Below, piece after piece: positions 35,030-44,427 of a DNA stretch of 64,000 nucleotides. The translations under genes were made by a program, and so were the position numbers. The notes beneath the pieces are model-generated. The model was not told the DNA's origin. It saw only the letters and a program-made list of their open reading frames with translations, and made no database searches. Where the stretch lies: contig NZ_AZXF01000012.1 in NCBI RefSeq assembly GCF_000515115.1, positions 1 through 64,000 on the forward strand, read 5' to 3'. Source of the DNA: Nocardiopsis sp. CNT312 (GTDB lineage: Bacteria > Actinomycetota > Actinomycetes > Streptosporangiales > Streptosporangiaceae). Numbering within the stretch: position 1 is the first letter of the stretch; every line of letters starts with the position of its first letter.

Positions 35030-35980
35030 TCAGCCCTTGACGGCACCCATGGTCAGGCCGGAGACCATCCTTTTCTGGACGAAGAGGAAGAAAACCATCA
35101 CGGGTACCGTGAGCAGCGTGGACGCCGCCATGATGGCCCCCCACTCGGTGCCGTAGCGGCCGAAATAGTAGGACAGCGTCAACGGCAGTGTGAAGTCGTC
35201 CGTGCTGCGGCCCAGGAACGTCAGTGCGACGACGAACTCGTTCCAAGCCGTGATGAAGGCGAAGATGCTCGCCGCGACCAGGCCCGGCGCGACCAGCGGC
35301 ATGAGGATGCGCCAGAAGACCGTCCACGGGCCGGCCCCGTCGATCGCCGCGGCCTCCTCCAACTCCTGGGGGACCGCCTCGACGAAACCGCGCAGCATCA
35401 GCACGGTGATCGGCAGGGACACGGCCGTGTAGACGATGAGCAGCCCGGACAGGTTGCCCAGCAGCTCCGCCCCGGTGATGTCGGACAGCTGGCGGAAGTT
35501 GATGAAGAGCGAGATGATCATCGCCTCCATCGGCACCATCTGGATCACCAGCAGCACGAAGATGAAGGCACTGCGCATCCGGAATCGGAACCGCGCCACC
35601 GCGACGGCGGCCAGCAGCGACAGGACGGCGCCCAGGGCCACGGCGCCGACCGTGACGATCAGGCTGTTGACCAGGAAATGCCAGAAGTTCACCCCGGGGA
35701 TCAGTTGTCCGTTGAGCACCTGGTCGAAGTGCTCCACTGTCGGTTCCTGCGGGAAGGCACGCTGGTCGCTGGTGAAGATCTCGCCCGTGGGCTTGAAGGC
35801 TGTGACGACCATCCAGTACACGGGGAAGACGGAGAACAGGAACACCGCCAGTCCCGCCAGGTACAGGGGTGCCTGACGCAGGCGCTTGAGCGGGCTGCGC
35901 CGGTAGCCCTTCCCGGTGCGGGCGCCCTGCCCGGCGGCCCCGCGCGCTGCGGATGTGGTCGTGGTGGCGTCGGCGGTCAT
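35030..35980 (-). CDS. Sugar ABC transporter permease (MalG/DasC type)
   Basis: A 316-residue inner-membrane permease with six helices, preceded by a Thr/Ala/Gly-rich cytoplasmic leader. The EAA loop contacting the ATPase is EELEEAAAIDGAGPWTVF-like (VPQELEEAAAIDGAGP). It pairs with the upstream permease gene, whose stop it overlaps by four bases (ATGA). Closest in style to DasC/CebG-type oligosaccharide permeases. The operon has no ATPase, consistent with use of a shared MsiK-like ATPase encoded elsewhere. Confidence 0.92.
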   Translation of the reverse strand: MTADATTTTSAARGAAGQGARTGKGYRRSPLKRLRQAPLYLAGLAVFLFSVFPVYWMVVTAFKPTGEIFTSDQRAFPQEPTVEHFDQVLNGQLIPGVNFWHFLVNSLIVTVGAVALGAVLSLLAAVAVARFRFRMRSAFIFVLLVIQMVPMEAMIISLFINFRQLSDITGAELLGNLSGLLIVYTAVSLPITVLMLRGFVEAVPQELEEAAAIDGAGPWTVFWRILMPLVAPGLVAASIFAFITAWNEFVVALTFLGRSTDDFTLPLTLSYYFGRYGTEWGAIMAASTLLTVPVMVFFLFVQKRMVSGLTMGAVKG

Positions 35981-36969
35981 CGGGTCTCCCCCTGGCGGAT
36001 CATGATGCGCAGGTAGTAGGCGGTGACGGCCAGGATCATCACGGTCATGACCACCGCGATCGCCGACCCCATGCCGTAGTTGGCCGGGGTGGCGCTGAAG
36101 CCCTGCTGGTAGATGTAGTACGAGAGCAGGTAGACGTCCCTGTTCGCGAAGCTGTTGGCCAGGGTGTAGAGCTGCGTGAACACCCGCAGGTCCCAGATGA
36201 TCTGGAGGACCAGGAGCAGGGCGAACAGCGGACGCAGCATCGGGAACGTGATGTTCCAGAAGGCCTTCCACGCGCTGGCGCCGTCCATCTTCGCCGCCTC
36301 GTACAGCTCGCTCGGGATGCTCTTGAGCCCGGCCAGGACGGAGACGGCGATGAAGGGGAAGGACTGCCAGACGATCACCATGACGAGGACGGAGAACAGC
36401 GAGAGCGGTTCGAGGAACCAGTTGTACTCCAGCCACCCGTCGCCCACCAGCCAGTCCGGCAGCTGGTCGAGGGCGACGTTGACCAGTCCACGCTCGGGCA
36501 GGAAGAGCCAGCGGAAGACCAGCGAGGCGCTCAGCGCGGGTGTGGCCCAGGCGAGCATCATGCCGATGGAGACGAAGCCCGCGAACCACTTCGGCGTCTG
36601 GTGCAGCAGTAGTCCGACGAGGGTGCCCAGCACCATGGTGATACCGACCATCAGGACGCACACCACGACGGTGTTGCGCAGGATCGTCCAGAACCCGCCG
36701 TCGGTCAGCAGCTCGCGGTAGTGGGCGAAGCCGTTCCAGCTCGGTCCGGGCTGGTTGGGCAGGAGGTTGCGGGTGGTGAAATCGGTGAGCGAGTACCCCA
36801 CCATCTGCGCGATCGGCCACAGCAGCACGACCGCGAGGATCAGGAGTGCCGGGGCGATGAGCAGGTAGGGGGCGGGGATGGTGCGACGGCGCTTCGCGGC
36901 TCGGGCCGCGGGGGGCTCGGCGGGTCGCTCGGCCCCGTCTGTGGTCGCTGGTTCGACGGTTTGTGCCAT
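35977..36969 (-). CDS. Sugar ABC transporter permease (MalF/DasB type)
   Basis: A 330-residue permease with a charged N-terminus (AARAAKRRRTIPAPYLLIAP) and six hydrophobic helices. The EAA loop reads IPSELYEAAKMDGASAWKAF, the usual contact with the ATPase. ATG 36969 has GAGAAG upstream; the open frame further upstream lacks permease-like sequence. It lies between the binding-protein gene (94 bp upstream) and the MalG-type permease (overlapping), the standard order. Confidence 0.92.
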   Translation of the reverse strand: MAQTVEPATTDGAERPAEPPAARAAKRRRTIPAPYLLIAPALLILAVVLLWPIAQMVGYSLTDFTTRNLLPNQPGPSWNGFAHYRELLTDGGFWTILRNTVVVCVLMVGITMVLGTLVGLLLHQTPKWFAGFVSIGMMLAWATPALSASLVFRWLFLPERGLVNVALDQLPDWLVGDGWLEYNWFLEPLSLFSVLVMVIVWQSFPFIAVSVLAGLKSIPSELYEAAKMDGASAWKAFWNITFPMLRPLFALLLVLQIIWDLRVFTQLYTLANSFANRDVYLLSYYIYQQGFSATPANYGMGSAIAVVMTVMILAVTAYYLRIMIRQGETR

Positions 36970-37062
36970 GGTCTTCTCAATCGAGGCGCGGGCCGGATAC
37001 GGCGGGCGGGGCCCCACGCGGACCCCGCCCGGCAACAGCACTGCACGGTGAGTCGGTTCCGG

Positions 37063-38352
37063 CTATTCGACCGGCTCGTTGAGGATCGTGGAGAGTTCCT
37101 GGTTGGCCTCTTCCAGGACCGTCTCCGGGTCCTCGCCCCGGGCGATGTCCAGGACGGCGCCCGGCAGGATCTTGCTGTCCTGGTCGGCCGCGGTCCAGCG
37201 CGGGGTGGTCGGGAAGAAGCGGGTGTTCTGCATCTGCGTGGCCGCGGCGGCGGTGTTCGGGTCCTCCCGGTACTCCTCGCCGTCCAGCAGCGCGGGGTAG
37301 GCGGGGAAGAAGCCGGCCACGTCGGCGAAGCCCTTGCCGCCCTCCTGGTCGCCCAGGACGGTCAGCAGCTCGAAGGCCAGCTCGGGGTGCTCGGTGGTGG
37401 AGAACACCGACAGGGCGGAGCCGCCGGCGAAGGCCGGGGCGATGCCGTCGGCTCCGGGGATCGGCGCGGCGACGATGGCGTCCAGGACCGCCGGGTCCTC
37501 GGCCTGGTCGGCCATGGCTCCGAGCGCCCAGCCGCCGTCGATGTACATGCCCAGCTCGCTGTTGGCCATGTCGGCCAGCGGGATGAGCTCGTTCTCACCG
37601 ACGTAGCTCTGCGGTGAGACGCCGTCCAGGGACAGGCCCGCGTAGAACTCGATGGCCTCCACGGTCTCCGGGGAGGTGAGCTGGCCCACCCACGAGCCGT
37701 CGGCGTCCTGCGTGGCGATCTCGCCGCCGTTGCTCCAGACGAAGCTGGCGATACCGTTGGTGAAGTCGGTCGGAGCGGCGAAGCCGGGGACGTCGTACTC
37801 GCCCTCGATGGCCTCGGCGACGTCGAGCACCTCGTCCCAGGTCGTCGGCGGCTCCTTGCCGAGCGCCTCCAGCCAGTCCGCGCGGTAGTACAGGGTGCGT
37901 ACGCCGGAGTACCACGGCACGCCGTACTGGGAACCGTCGTAGGAGCCGTACTCCAGGGCGTTCTGGTCCAGCTCCGAGACCGCGTCCCACCCCTCGACCT
38001 GGGAGGTGATGTCCAGCAGAGCACCCTGGGAGGCCCAGTTGAAGACCTGGTCGTTGCCGATCTCGATGACGTCGGGCGCGTCACCGCCGGCGACGGCGTT
38101 GGTGATGGACTCCTGGGCGTCGGGCCACGGGATGAACTCGACCTCGACCGCGGTGTCGGAGTGGTCCTCCTGGAAGCGGGCCTCGATTCCGTCGAAGTAC
38201 TCGACGAGGTCGTCACGGGAGTTGCCCATGACCCAGACGGTGAGGCTGTCGGCCGAGGCGCTTCCGCCGTCGCCGGTGGAGTCGGAGCCGCCACCGCACG
38301 CTGCGGCGAGCAGGACCACGGCCGAGGCCGCGGCGATCTTCGGGAACTTCAT
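37063..38352 (-). CDS. Sugar ABC transporter substrate-binding lipoprotein
   Basis: A 429-residue family-1 extracellular solute-binding protein. The signal peptide ends in the lipobox LLAAAC with Cys19 as the lipidated residue, followed by a Gly/Ser/Asp-rich tether and the mature start DSLTVWVMGNS. IEIGNDQVFNWASQGALLD and YGVPWYSGVRTLYYRADW are typical binding-protein segments. First gene of the importer operon; the strand opposite carries the ROK regulator with a palindromic operator between them. Ligand is inferred as an oligosaccharide, possibly with GlcNAc, from the GH3 neighbour only. Confidence 0.93.
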   Translation of the reverse strand: MKFPKIAAASAVVLLAAACGGGSDSTGDGGSASADSLTVWVMGNSRDDLVEYFDGIEARFQEDHSDTAVEVEFIPWPDAQESITNAVAGGDAPDVIEIGNDQVFNWASQGALLDITSQVEGWDAVSELDQNALEYGSYDGSQYGVPWYSGVRTLYYRADWLEALGKEPPTTWDEVLDVAEAIEGEYDVPGFAAPTDFTNGIASFVWSNGGEIATQDADGSWVGQLTSPETVEAIEFYAGLSLDGVSPQSYVGENELIPLADMANSELGMYIDGGWALGAMADQAEDPAVLDAIVAAPIPGADGIAPAFAGGSALSVFSTTEHPELAFELLTVLGDQEGGKGFADVAGFFPAYPALLDGEEYREDPNTAAAATQMQNTRFFPTTPRWTAADQDSKILPGAVLDIARGEDPETVLEEANQELSTILNEPVE

Positions 38353-38580
38353 GTGTACCTGTTCTCCCTTCGCACGACGTGCCGCGCGGGACGCCTGTGC
38401 TCGAAGCGGGTCGGGAGGACCCCGCCCGCCTCGACGACTGATCGGGGGGTGTGCTGGGATAGCACGTCGGCCACGCCTGGTCCCGACGGTGCGGGTGCCG
38501 CCGGGACGGTCCTGGTCCGGGGTCTTTCCGAACGTCGGGCCCTGCCGGGACATGGCCTCCTCTGAGGTTGTGAGCTAAAT

Positions 38581-38600
38581 TAACAGGAAACTTTCCTAAT
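38581..38600. promoter_or_regulatory. Palindromic operator for the ROK regulator
   Basis: AGGAAA-C-TTTCCT (38585-38597) is a perfect inverted repeat around one base, set in an AT-rich island between TTAA and AATAA, which stands out from the GC-rich surroundings. It lies 26-45 bp before the ROK start and ~230 bp before the binding-protein start, as expected for a site controlling both. Confidence 0.65.
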
Positions 38601-38625
38601 AAAAACAGGACGAGGTGTCACGGTT

Positions 38626-39828
38626 ATGTCTCAACGCCCGGGGACTCCCCGACTGCTGCGCCAACTCAACGACCGCGCGGCACTGGAACTACTCCTGTCG
38701 TCAGGCCCCCTGACCAGGACACAGATCGGCACCAGGACCGGCCTGTCCAAGGTCACCGCCTCCCAGCTCCTGGCACGCCTGGAGGAGCGCGACCTCGTCC
38801 GCGTCGTCGGCAGCCGTGCCGGCGGACGCGGACCCAGTGCCGCCCTCTACGCCCTGGTCCCCGAGAGCGCCTACGTCGCCGCACTCGACGTCAGCGCCCG
38901 CCGCGTCACCGCCGCCATCGCCGACATCACCGGCACCGTGGTCAGCGAGGTGACCGTCGACCCCACCGACTCCGACGACCCCGTCGCCCTCGTCCACACC
39001 TCCGTCATGCGCCTCGCCGACACCGCCGGAGTCCCCCTCGACAGGGTACGTGCCTGCGTCATCGGCACCCCGGGCGTCGTCGACCCCCGCACCGGCGACA
39101 TCCGCTTCTCCTTCGACCTCATGTCCTGGCACGAAGGCGTCCTCGACGCCCTGCGCGCCGACCTCGAACGCTCCGTCGTCATCGAGAACGACGTCAACCT
39201 CGCCGCCCTCGCCGAACACGCCGAGGGCGCCGCCGCCGACACCTCCGAGTTCGTCCTCATCTGGCTGAGCGCAGCCGGCGGCGTCGGCATGTCCACCATG
39301 ATCGACGGCCGCATCCACCGCGGCCGGTCCGGCGGCGCCGGCGAGATCGGCTACCTGCCCGTCCCCGGCGCGCCCATGCCCTCCGAGGTCGGGGCCTCCG
39401 GCGCCTACGAACCCAGGGGAGGCGACCTCTCCCACGGCTTCCAGGCCCTCGTCAAGGCCAAACAGGTCGTCGACCTCGCCGCCGGGTACGGCATCGGCGG
39501 CTCCGACGTCACCGAGGTCGTCGCCGAGGCCGCCGGGGCCGCCACCCCGGAGGGCGACGCCTTCCTCGACGCCTTCGCCGAACGCCTCGCCCGGGGGGTC
39601 GCCGCCGTCACCGTCATCCTCGACCCCGGACTGGTCGTCCTGGGCGGCGACGTCGCCCGAGCCGGAGGGGCCAAGCTCGCCGAACGGGTCCAGAAGGCCA
39701 CCGCGCGCATCGCCCCCAACGCCGCCGAGGTCGCCCTCGGTACCGTCGAGGGCAGCCCCGTCGCCCGCGGTGCCCTCCTCAGCGCCCTCGAACGCGCCCG
39801 CGAGGAGGTCTTCTCCTCCACCGTGTGA
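38626..39828 (+). CDS. ROK-family transcriptional regulator
   Basis: A 400-residue repressor of the ROK group. Residues ~10-65 form a winged helix (LTRTQIGTRTGLSKVTASQL), and the rest is a sugar-kinase-like domain with CVIGTPGVVDPRTGDI, VIENDVNLAALAEH and GGAGEIGYLPVPG. The usual zinc-binding CxCGxxGC segment after GEIGYLP is missing, and no Cys occurs there, as seen in some actinobacterial regulators. It is divergent from the importer operon with an operator between, so it likely represses the importer until a sugar binds. Confidence 0.9.
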   Translation: MSQRPGTPRLLRQLNDRAALELLLSSGPLTRTQIGTRTGLSKVTASQLLARLEERDLVRVVGSRAGGRGPSAALYALVPESAYVAALDVSARRVTAAIADITGTVVSEVTVDPTDSDDPVALVHTSVMRLADTAGVPLDRVRACVIGTPGVVDPRTGDIRFSFDLMSWHEGVLDALRADLERSVVIENDVNLAALAEHAEGAAADTSEFVLIWLSAAGGVGMSTMIDGRIHRGRSGGAGEIGYLPVPGAPMPSEVGASGAYEPRGGDLSHGFQALVKAKQVVDLAAGYGIGGSDVTEVVAEAAGAATPEGDAFLDAFAERLARGVAAVTVILDPGLVVLGGDVARAGGAKLAERVQKATARIAPNAAEVALGTVEGSPVARGALLSALERAREEVFSSTV

Positions 39829-39940
39829 GCGCTCCCGCGGGCGGGCGCAGGAGGTGGCCGGCGTACCCCCGCGCCGCCACCGCCGGCGACATCGCCGAGG
39901 AGGGATGCCCCGGGCGCGCCGATCGCCGATACTGGGGCCG

Positions 39941-40135
39941 ATGAGACTCACGGTTTTCTGGAACAACATGCACGAGCAGTTCGGCGCGGCCTACGCCGAC
40001 AGCCTGGCCCGGGACTACGTCATCGAGGGGCTCGGCTCGCGCACCGTGCACCAGGCCCTCGCCGACGGCGTGGACACCAAGCAGGTGTGGCGCGCCGTGT
40101 GCGAGGCCTTCGATCTCCCCCTCTCCGCCCGCTGA
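39941..40135 (+). CDS. DUF3046 protein
   Basis: A 64-residue protein (MRLTVFWNNMHEQFGAAYAD..., then SRTVHQALADGVDTKQVWRA) matching DUF3046, a small actinobacterial family almost always encoded directly before recA (Rv2738c in M. tuberculosis). Function unknown; the small helical, acidic protein has no catalytic motif. ATG 39941 fits family length. It is 174 bp upstream of recA. Confidence 0.88.
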   Translation: MRLTVFWNNMHEQFGAAYADSLARDYVIEGLGSRTVHQALADGVDTKQVWRAVCEAFDLPLSAR

Positions 40136-40180
40136 CCCCGGCCGTCGGGTCTTCGACCCGTTCGAAGATTCGGCCCAAAA

Positions 40181-40196
40181 TCGAACACAGTTTCGG
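40181..40196 (+). promoter_or_regulatory. LexA (SOS) box upstream of recA
   Basis: TCGAAC-ACAG-TTTCGG resembles the actinobacterial SOS box TCGAAC-N4-GTTCGA: the left half is perfect and the right half has four of six bases. It overlaps a likely promoter, with TAGTGT (40198-40203) as -10. A second inverted repeat CTTCGA-N5-TCGAAG (40151-40167) lies 30 bp upstream. Confidence 0.6.
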
Positions 40197-40309
40197 GTAG
40201 TGTGGGTTGTCCACAGGCGCTGCGCCGTGCATCGCGTTTGTCCTAGCGCCCGCGTAGCGTCGTGCCCATCATGAAGAAGAAGGCATCCACCCAACAGCAG
40301 GGGTACCCC

Positions 40310-43300
40310 GTGGCATCTGGAGACCGAGACAAGGCTCTCGAAACAGCCCTCGCACAGATCGAGCGCCAGTTCGGCAAGGGCTCCGTCATGCGCCTGGGCG
40401 ACGACGACCGCCCGCCGATCGAGGCGATCCCCACCGGCGCGATCGCCCTCGACGTCGCCCTCGGCATCGGGGGTATCCCCAAGGGGCGGATCGTGGAGGT
40501 GTACGGTCCCGAATCGAGTGGTAAGTGCCTGACGGCCGACACCTACGTGTGGACGGACCGGGGCATGGAGACCATCGCCGAACTCTTCGAGCGCGCCGGA
40601 CAGCGCGCCACCTGCACCAGCCGCGTCACGGACGTGCGCGACCAAGGCATCCGCGTGGTCAACGAGCGCGGCGAACTGGAGACCGTCGCCGCCCTCACCC
40701 ACAACAACCGCAAGCCCGTCCTGCGGATCACCACCGAGTCCGGCCGACGCGTCACCGTCACCCACAACCACCCCCTGCGGGTCCTCAACGAGCGCGGCTT
40801 CGTCGTCTGGCGCAAGGCCGGACGGCTCCAGGAGGGCGACACGCTCGTCTCCGCCCGCTTCGGTGCCGACGAGGCCGCCGAAGGCGGCGGCCTGAGCGAG
40901 GACGAGGCGGTCTTCCTCGGCTACCTCGTCGCGGAGGGCACACTCGGCTCCACCACCTCCATCCGCTTCACCAACGGCGACGACGAGGTCGGACAGGAGT
41001 TCACCTCCATCGCCCGCTGGCTCTTCGACACCGAGGTCAAGGTGTACCAGGGCAGCAACTGCCGCGAGTACGTCCTGCCGGGCGTCCGGCTGCGCCAGGA
41101 GATCGCCGAGCGCTACGGCCTCGACCACGTCGGCTCCGCGGGCAAGCGGATCCCCCACGCGGTGCGCACCGGCGGCGGCAAGATCCAGCGCGCCTTCCTC
41201 TCCGCCCTCTACGAGGGCGACGGCTGGATCGACGACAGCTCCACCATCGGCCTGGCCAGTGCCTCCGAACACCTGGCTCGCGACGTCCAGGCCCTCCTCT
41301 ACGGCCTGGGCATCCCCGCCTCGCTCCACCGCGAGTTCAACACCGCCTACGAGCGCCACTACTGGACCGTCGCGGTCAACCCCTCGGGGGCCCACCGCTT
41401 CCTCAACGAGATCGGATTCCGCTCCCGGCGCCGCGCCGCCCAGGCGCGGAAGAACTTCCGCCTCTCCGCCCACAGCGCCCGGTTCGAGAACATCCCGCAC
41501 CTGTCCGGGCTGATCGCCGACCTGCGCGACGCCGTCGGCGGGGACCGCGACTTCGACCGGGTGGCCGGAGACCTCTTTCGCGGCGGGGCCGACCTGTCGT
41601 GCGGCCGTGACCGGCTCGCCGCCCTCATCGAATGGGCCAGGAGCCGCCAGCGGCACCTGCCCGCCTCCGCCGAGGCCATCCTCGTCCACCTGGAGGGGCT
41701 GGCCGCCGCGGCCCGCACCTACGAGGCGGTCACCGCGATCGAGGACGGCGGAGAGCAGCCGACCTTCGACATCATGCTCCCCGAGTCGCACAGCTTCCTC
41801 GCCAACGGGGTCCTCTCGCACAACACCACAGTCGCCCTGCACGCGGTGGCCAACGCGCAGAAGGCCGGGGGCATCGCCGCCTTCGTCGACGCCGAGCACG
41901 CCCTCGACCCGGCCTACGCCAAGAAGATCGGCGTGGACACCGACAACCTCCTGCTGTCGCAGCCGGACACCGGTGAGCAGGCGTTGGAGATCGTCGACAT
42001 GCTGATCCGCTCCGGCGCGATCTCCATCATCGTCATCGACTCCGTGGCCGCCCTGGTGCCCCGCGCCGAGATCGAGGGCGAGATGGGCGACAGCCACGTC
42101 GGCCTCCAAGCTCGCCTGATGTCCCAGGCGCTGCGCAAGATCGCCGGTGCCCTGCACCAGACCGGCACCACCGCGGTCTTCATCAACCAGTTGCGCGAAA
42201 AAGTCGGCGTGATGTTCGGATGTATGCATTATGATACTCGCGTAACTCTTGCCGATGGAACGCGGGAAAAGATCGGGAAGATCGTCAACCAGAAAATGGA
42301 CGTCGAAGTCCTCTCCTACGACCCGGAACGGGACGAGGTCATTCCTCGGAAGGTCGTCAACTGGTTCGACAACGGTGTGGCCGACCATTTCCTCCAGTTC
42401 ACCGTCGCACGTTCGGGCAAGAACGGGCGCTCGCAGTTCGCGGCGACCCCGAACCACCTCATCCGCACCCCTGGAGGCTGGCGGGAGGCCGGCGAACTGC
42501 TTCCCGGGGACCGGGTGCTCACCTCGCAGGATCACTACCTGAGCGAGCAGCAGCGTCAGGTCGTCCTCGGCTCGGTGATGGGTGACGGCACCCTCTCCCC
42601 GAACACCAGGGGGCGCGATGGCACCCGTTTCCGGATGGGGCACGGTGCGGATCAGGCGGCCTACCTGGAATGGAAGGTCTCGCTCCTGGGCAACATCGGC
42701 TGCTCACGCACCACCAATGGCAAGGGCGCGGTGTTCGCCGACTTCACGCCCCTGCCGGAACTGGCCGAACTCCGCGAAGCGGTCTACTTCGGTGACGGCA
42801 AGAAGCACCTGAGCTGGGAGTACCTCAAGCGGCTCACCCCGCTGGCCCTGGCAGTCTGGTACATGGACGATGGGTGCTTCACCCTTCGCTCCAAGGGTGC
42901 CCAGACCAGGACCGAGGGTGGCAGTGGGCGGATCGAGATCTGCGTCGAGGCCATGAGCCCCGGAACTCGGGAGCGGCTCACCGAGCACCTGCGCGACACC
43001 TACGAACTGGACTGCAAGCTCGTTCTGCACGGAAGCCGACGGATCCCCTTCATCCAGTTCACCACGGCGGCCAGTGCTCAGTTCCAGAAGATCGTCGCCC
43101 CCTACGTGCACGAGTCCATGGGCTACAAGCTCCTTCCGCGGTTCCAGGGACAGTGCGAGGTGGCCCCGGAGTTCTCCGCGCCGGTGGAGCGCCTGGTGGC
43201 CTCGCCGATCCTGGACATCCACGTCAAACCCCAGACGCGCGGCATGCACAAGTTCGACATCGAGGTCGAGGGGAATCACAACTATTTCGTCGACGGCGTC

Positions 43301-43831
43301 ATGGTGCACAACAGCCCTGAGACCACTACCGGTGGAAAGGCGCTGAAGTTCTACGCTTCTGTTAGGCTGGACGTGCGGCGAATCGAAACGCTCAAGGACG
43401 GAACCGACGCGGTCGGAAACCGAACTCGGGTAAAGGTCGTAAAGAATAAGATAGCTCCCCCTTTCAAGCAAGCGGAATTCGATATTCTGTACGGTTTGGG
43501 CGTTTCTCGTGAGGGAAGTCTGATCGACCTGGGCGTAGAGCACGGGATCGTGCGCAAGTCCGGTGCCTGGTACACCTACGAGGGCACCCAGTTGGGCCAG
43601 GGCAAGGAGAACGCCCGCCGGTTCATGCTGGAGAACGTCGACGTGGCCAACGAGGTCGAGAGGAAGATCAAGGAGAAGCTCGGCGTTCCCACCGGGAAGG
43701 ACGGCTCCGCCTCCGGTGCGGAGTCGGAGAAGCCCGCGGCCGAGGCCAAGGCCAAGGAGCCCGCCGCCAAGACCACCGCCAAGCGCGCCTCGGCCGCCAA
43801 GTCCGCCAAGGCGCCCGCGACGGATGCGTGA
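40310..43831 (+). CDS. recA: Recombinase RecA precursor interrupted by two inteins
   Basis: The 1173-residue precursor should splice to a normal RecA of ~376 residues that drives homologous recombination and LexA cleavage. Exteins are residues 1-72, 506-637 and 1002-1173. The first intein splits the P-loop after GPESSGK; the second follows REKVGVMFG, before [15 protein letters not shown]. The site used by the M. tuberculosis intein (VKNK/C) is empty and reads [13 protein letters not shown] 40310 is preferred: AGGGG at 40299-40303 and the family start [20 protein letters not shown] 40262 and ATG 40271 add residues without support. The C-terminal tail is a Lys/Ala/Glu-rich repeat-like segment. 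Without splicing the ATPase would be inactive. Confidence 0.96.
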   Translation: MASGDRDKALETALAQIERQFGKGSVMRLGDDDRPPIEAIPTGAIALDVALGIGGIPKGRIVEVYGPESSGKCLTADTYVWTDRGMETIAELFERAGQRATCTSRVTDVRDQGIRVVNERGELETVAALTHNNRKPVLRITTESGRRVTVTHNHPLRVLNERGFVVWRKAGRLQEGDTLVSARFGADEAAEGGGLSEDEAVFLGYLVAEGTLGSTTSIRFTNGDDEVGQEFTSIARWLFDTEVKVYQGSNCREYVLPGVRLRQEIAERYGLDHVGSAGKRIPHAVRTGGGKIQRAFLSALYEGDGWIDDSSTIGLASASEHLARDVQALLYGLGIPASLHREFNTAYERHYWTVAVNPSGAHRFLNEIGFRSRRRAAQARKNFRLSAHSARFENIPHLSGLIADLRDAVGGDRDFDRVAGDLFRGGADLSCGRDRLAALIEWARSRQRHLPASAEAILVHLEGLAAAARTYEAVTAIEDGGEQPTFDIMLPESHSFLANGVLSHNTTVALHAVANAQKAGGIAAFVDAEHALDPAYAKKIGVDTDNLLLSQPDTGEQALEIVDMLIRSGAISIIVIDSVAALVPRAEIEGEMGDSHVGLQARLMSQALRKIAGALHQTGTTAVFINQLREKVGVMFGCMHYDTRVTLADGTREKIGKIVNQKMDVEVLSYDPERDEVIPRKVVNWFDNGVADHFLQFTVARSGKNGRSQFAATPNHLIRTPGGWREAGELLPGDRVLTSQDHYLSEQQRQVVLGSVMGDGTLSPNTRGRDGTRFRMGHGADQAAYLEWKVSLLGNIGCSRTTNGKGAVFADFTPLPELAELREAVYFGDGKKHLSWEYLKRLTPLALAVWYMDDGCFTLRSKGAQTRTEGGSGRIEICVEAMSPGTRERLTEHLRDTYELDCKLVLHGSRRIPFIQFTTAASAQFQKIVAPYVHESMGYKLLPRFQGQCEVAPEFSAPVERLVASPILDIHVKPQTRGMHKFDIEVEGNHNYFVDGVMVHNSPETTTGGKALKFYASVRLDVRRIETLKDGTDAVGNRTRVKVVKNKIAPPFKQAEFDILYGLGVSREGSLIDLGVEHGIVRKSGAWYTYEGTQLGQGKENARRFMLENVDVANEVERKIKEKLGVPTGKDGSASGAESEKPAAEAKAKEPAAKTTAKRASAAKSAKAPATDA
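40526..41824 (+). other. RecA intein 1, inserted in the P-loop (433 aa, with LAGLIDADG endonuclease)
   Basis: Begins with Cys ([14 protein letters not shown]) directly after GPESSGK and ends LSHN before extein Thr, so all splicing residues are present: Cys1, block B TVTH, penultimate His, terminal Asn and a +1 Thr nucleophile. The central part carries two LAGLIDADG-type motifs, [10 protein letters not shown] (~40912-40941) and [11 protein letters not shown] (~41194-41226), with acidic residues intact, so the homing endonuclease looks functional. Base composition matches the host. Confidence 0.93.
42221..43312 (+). other. RecA intein 2, at the G/SPETTT site (364 aa, with LAGLIDADG endonuclease)
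   Basis: Begins [18 protein letters not shown] after VMFG and ends GVMVHN before extein Ser. Cys1, block B ATPNH, penultimate His and terminal Asn are present. Endonuclease motifs are [10 protein letters not shown] (~42562-42591) and AVWYMDDG (~42850-42873), both with their catalytic Asp. The site corresponds to that reported for the M. leprae-type RecA intein. The first ~100 bases use AT-ending codons unusual for this gene. Confidence 0.93.
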
Positions 43832-44393
43832 GCGGCGCCGGTCCGCGGAGGCGGTCGGCGACGATGTCTCCCCGGGCGGGGCACAGCCGCCCGGGGAGGA
43901 CCCCGAGGCCAAGGCGCGGGCGCTGTGCCTGCGGATGCTCGCGCACACGCCGCGCACCCGGTCCCAGTTGGAGCGGGCGCTGCTGCGGCGGGGGTTCGAG
44001 GAGGAGGTCGTGTGGGCGGTCCTGGGCGCGTTCACCGGGGCCGGGCTGATCGACGACGAGGCGTTCTCCCGGGCCTGGGTGGACTCGCGCCACCACGCGC
44101 GGGGGCTGTCCCGGCGGGCTCTGGCGCGTGAGTTGCGCACGCGCGGGGTGGAGGAGGACACGGTCCGGGAGGCGGTGTCGCACCTGTCGGACGAGGACGA
44201 GGCGGACGCCGCCCGCGCGCTGGCCCGCAAGAGCCTGGCCGGGAGCCGGGCCAAGGCGCAGGAGACGCGGATCCGGCGCGCGCTGGGCGTGCTGGCCCGC
44301 AAGGGCTACCCGGCCGGTCTGTCCTACCGGGTGGTGCGGGAGGGGCTGGAGGCCGAGGGCGCCGAGGTGGACCTCGACGCCCCCGACCCGTGA
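43824..44393 (+). CDS. recX: Regulatory protein RecX
   Basis: A 189-residue RecA modulator that inhibits filament growth and ATPase activity. Three-helix repeats are visible: [40 protein letters not shown] and [19 protein letters not shown], then [13 protein letters not shown] near the C-terminus. ATG 43824 overlaps the end of recA by eight bases in another frame, the usual coupling that keeps RecX low relative to RecA. There is no clear Shine-Dalgarno, so translation probably depends on recA. Confidence 0.93.
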   Translation: MRERRRSAEAVGDDVSPGGAQPPGEDPEAKARALCLRMLAHTPRTRSQLERALLRRGFEEEVVWAVLGAFTGAGLIDDEAFSRAWVDSRHHARGLSRRALARELRTRGVEEDTVREAVSHLSDEDEADAARALARKSLAGSRAKAQETRIRRALGVLARKGYPAGLSYRVVREGLEAEGAEVDLDAPDP

Positions 44394-44427
44394 CCGTCTC
44401 CGCCGGGCCGGCCGGAGGACCGTCCGC

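Noticed and set aside
43400-43480. A third intein at the M. tuberculosis-type RecA site
   Set aside because: The site reads [14 protein letters not shown] without interruption.
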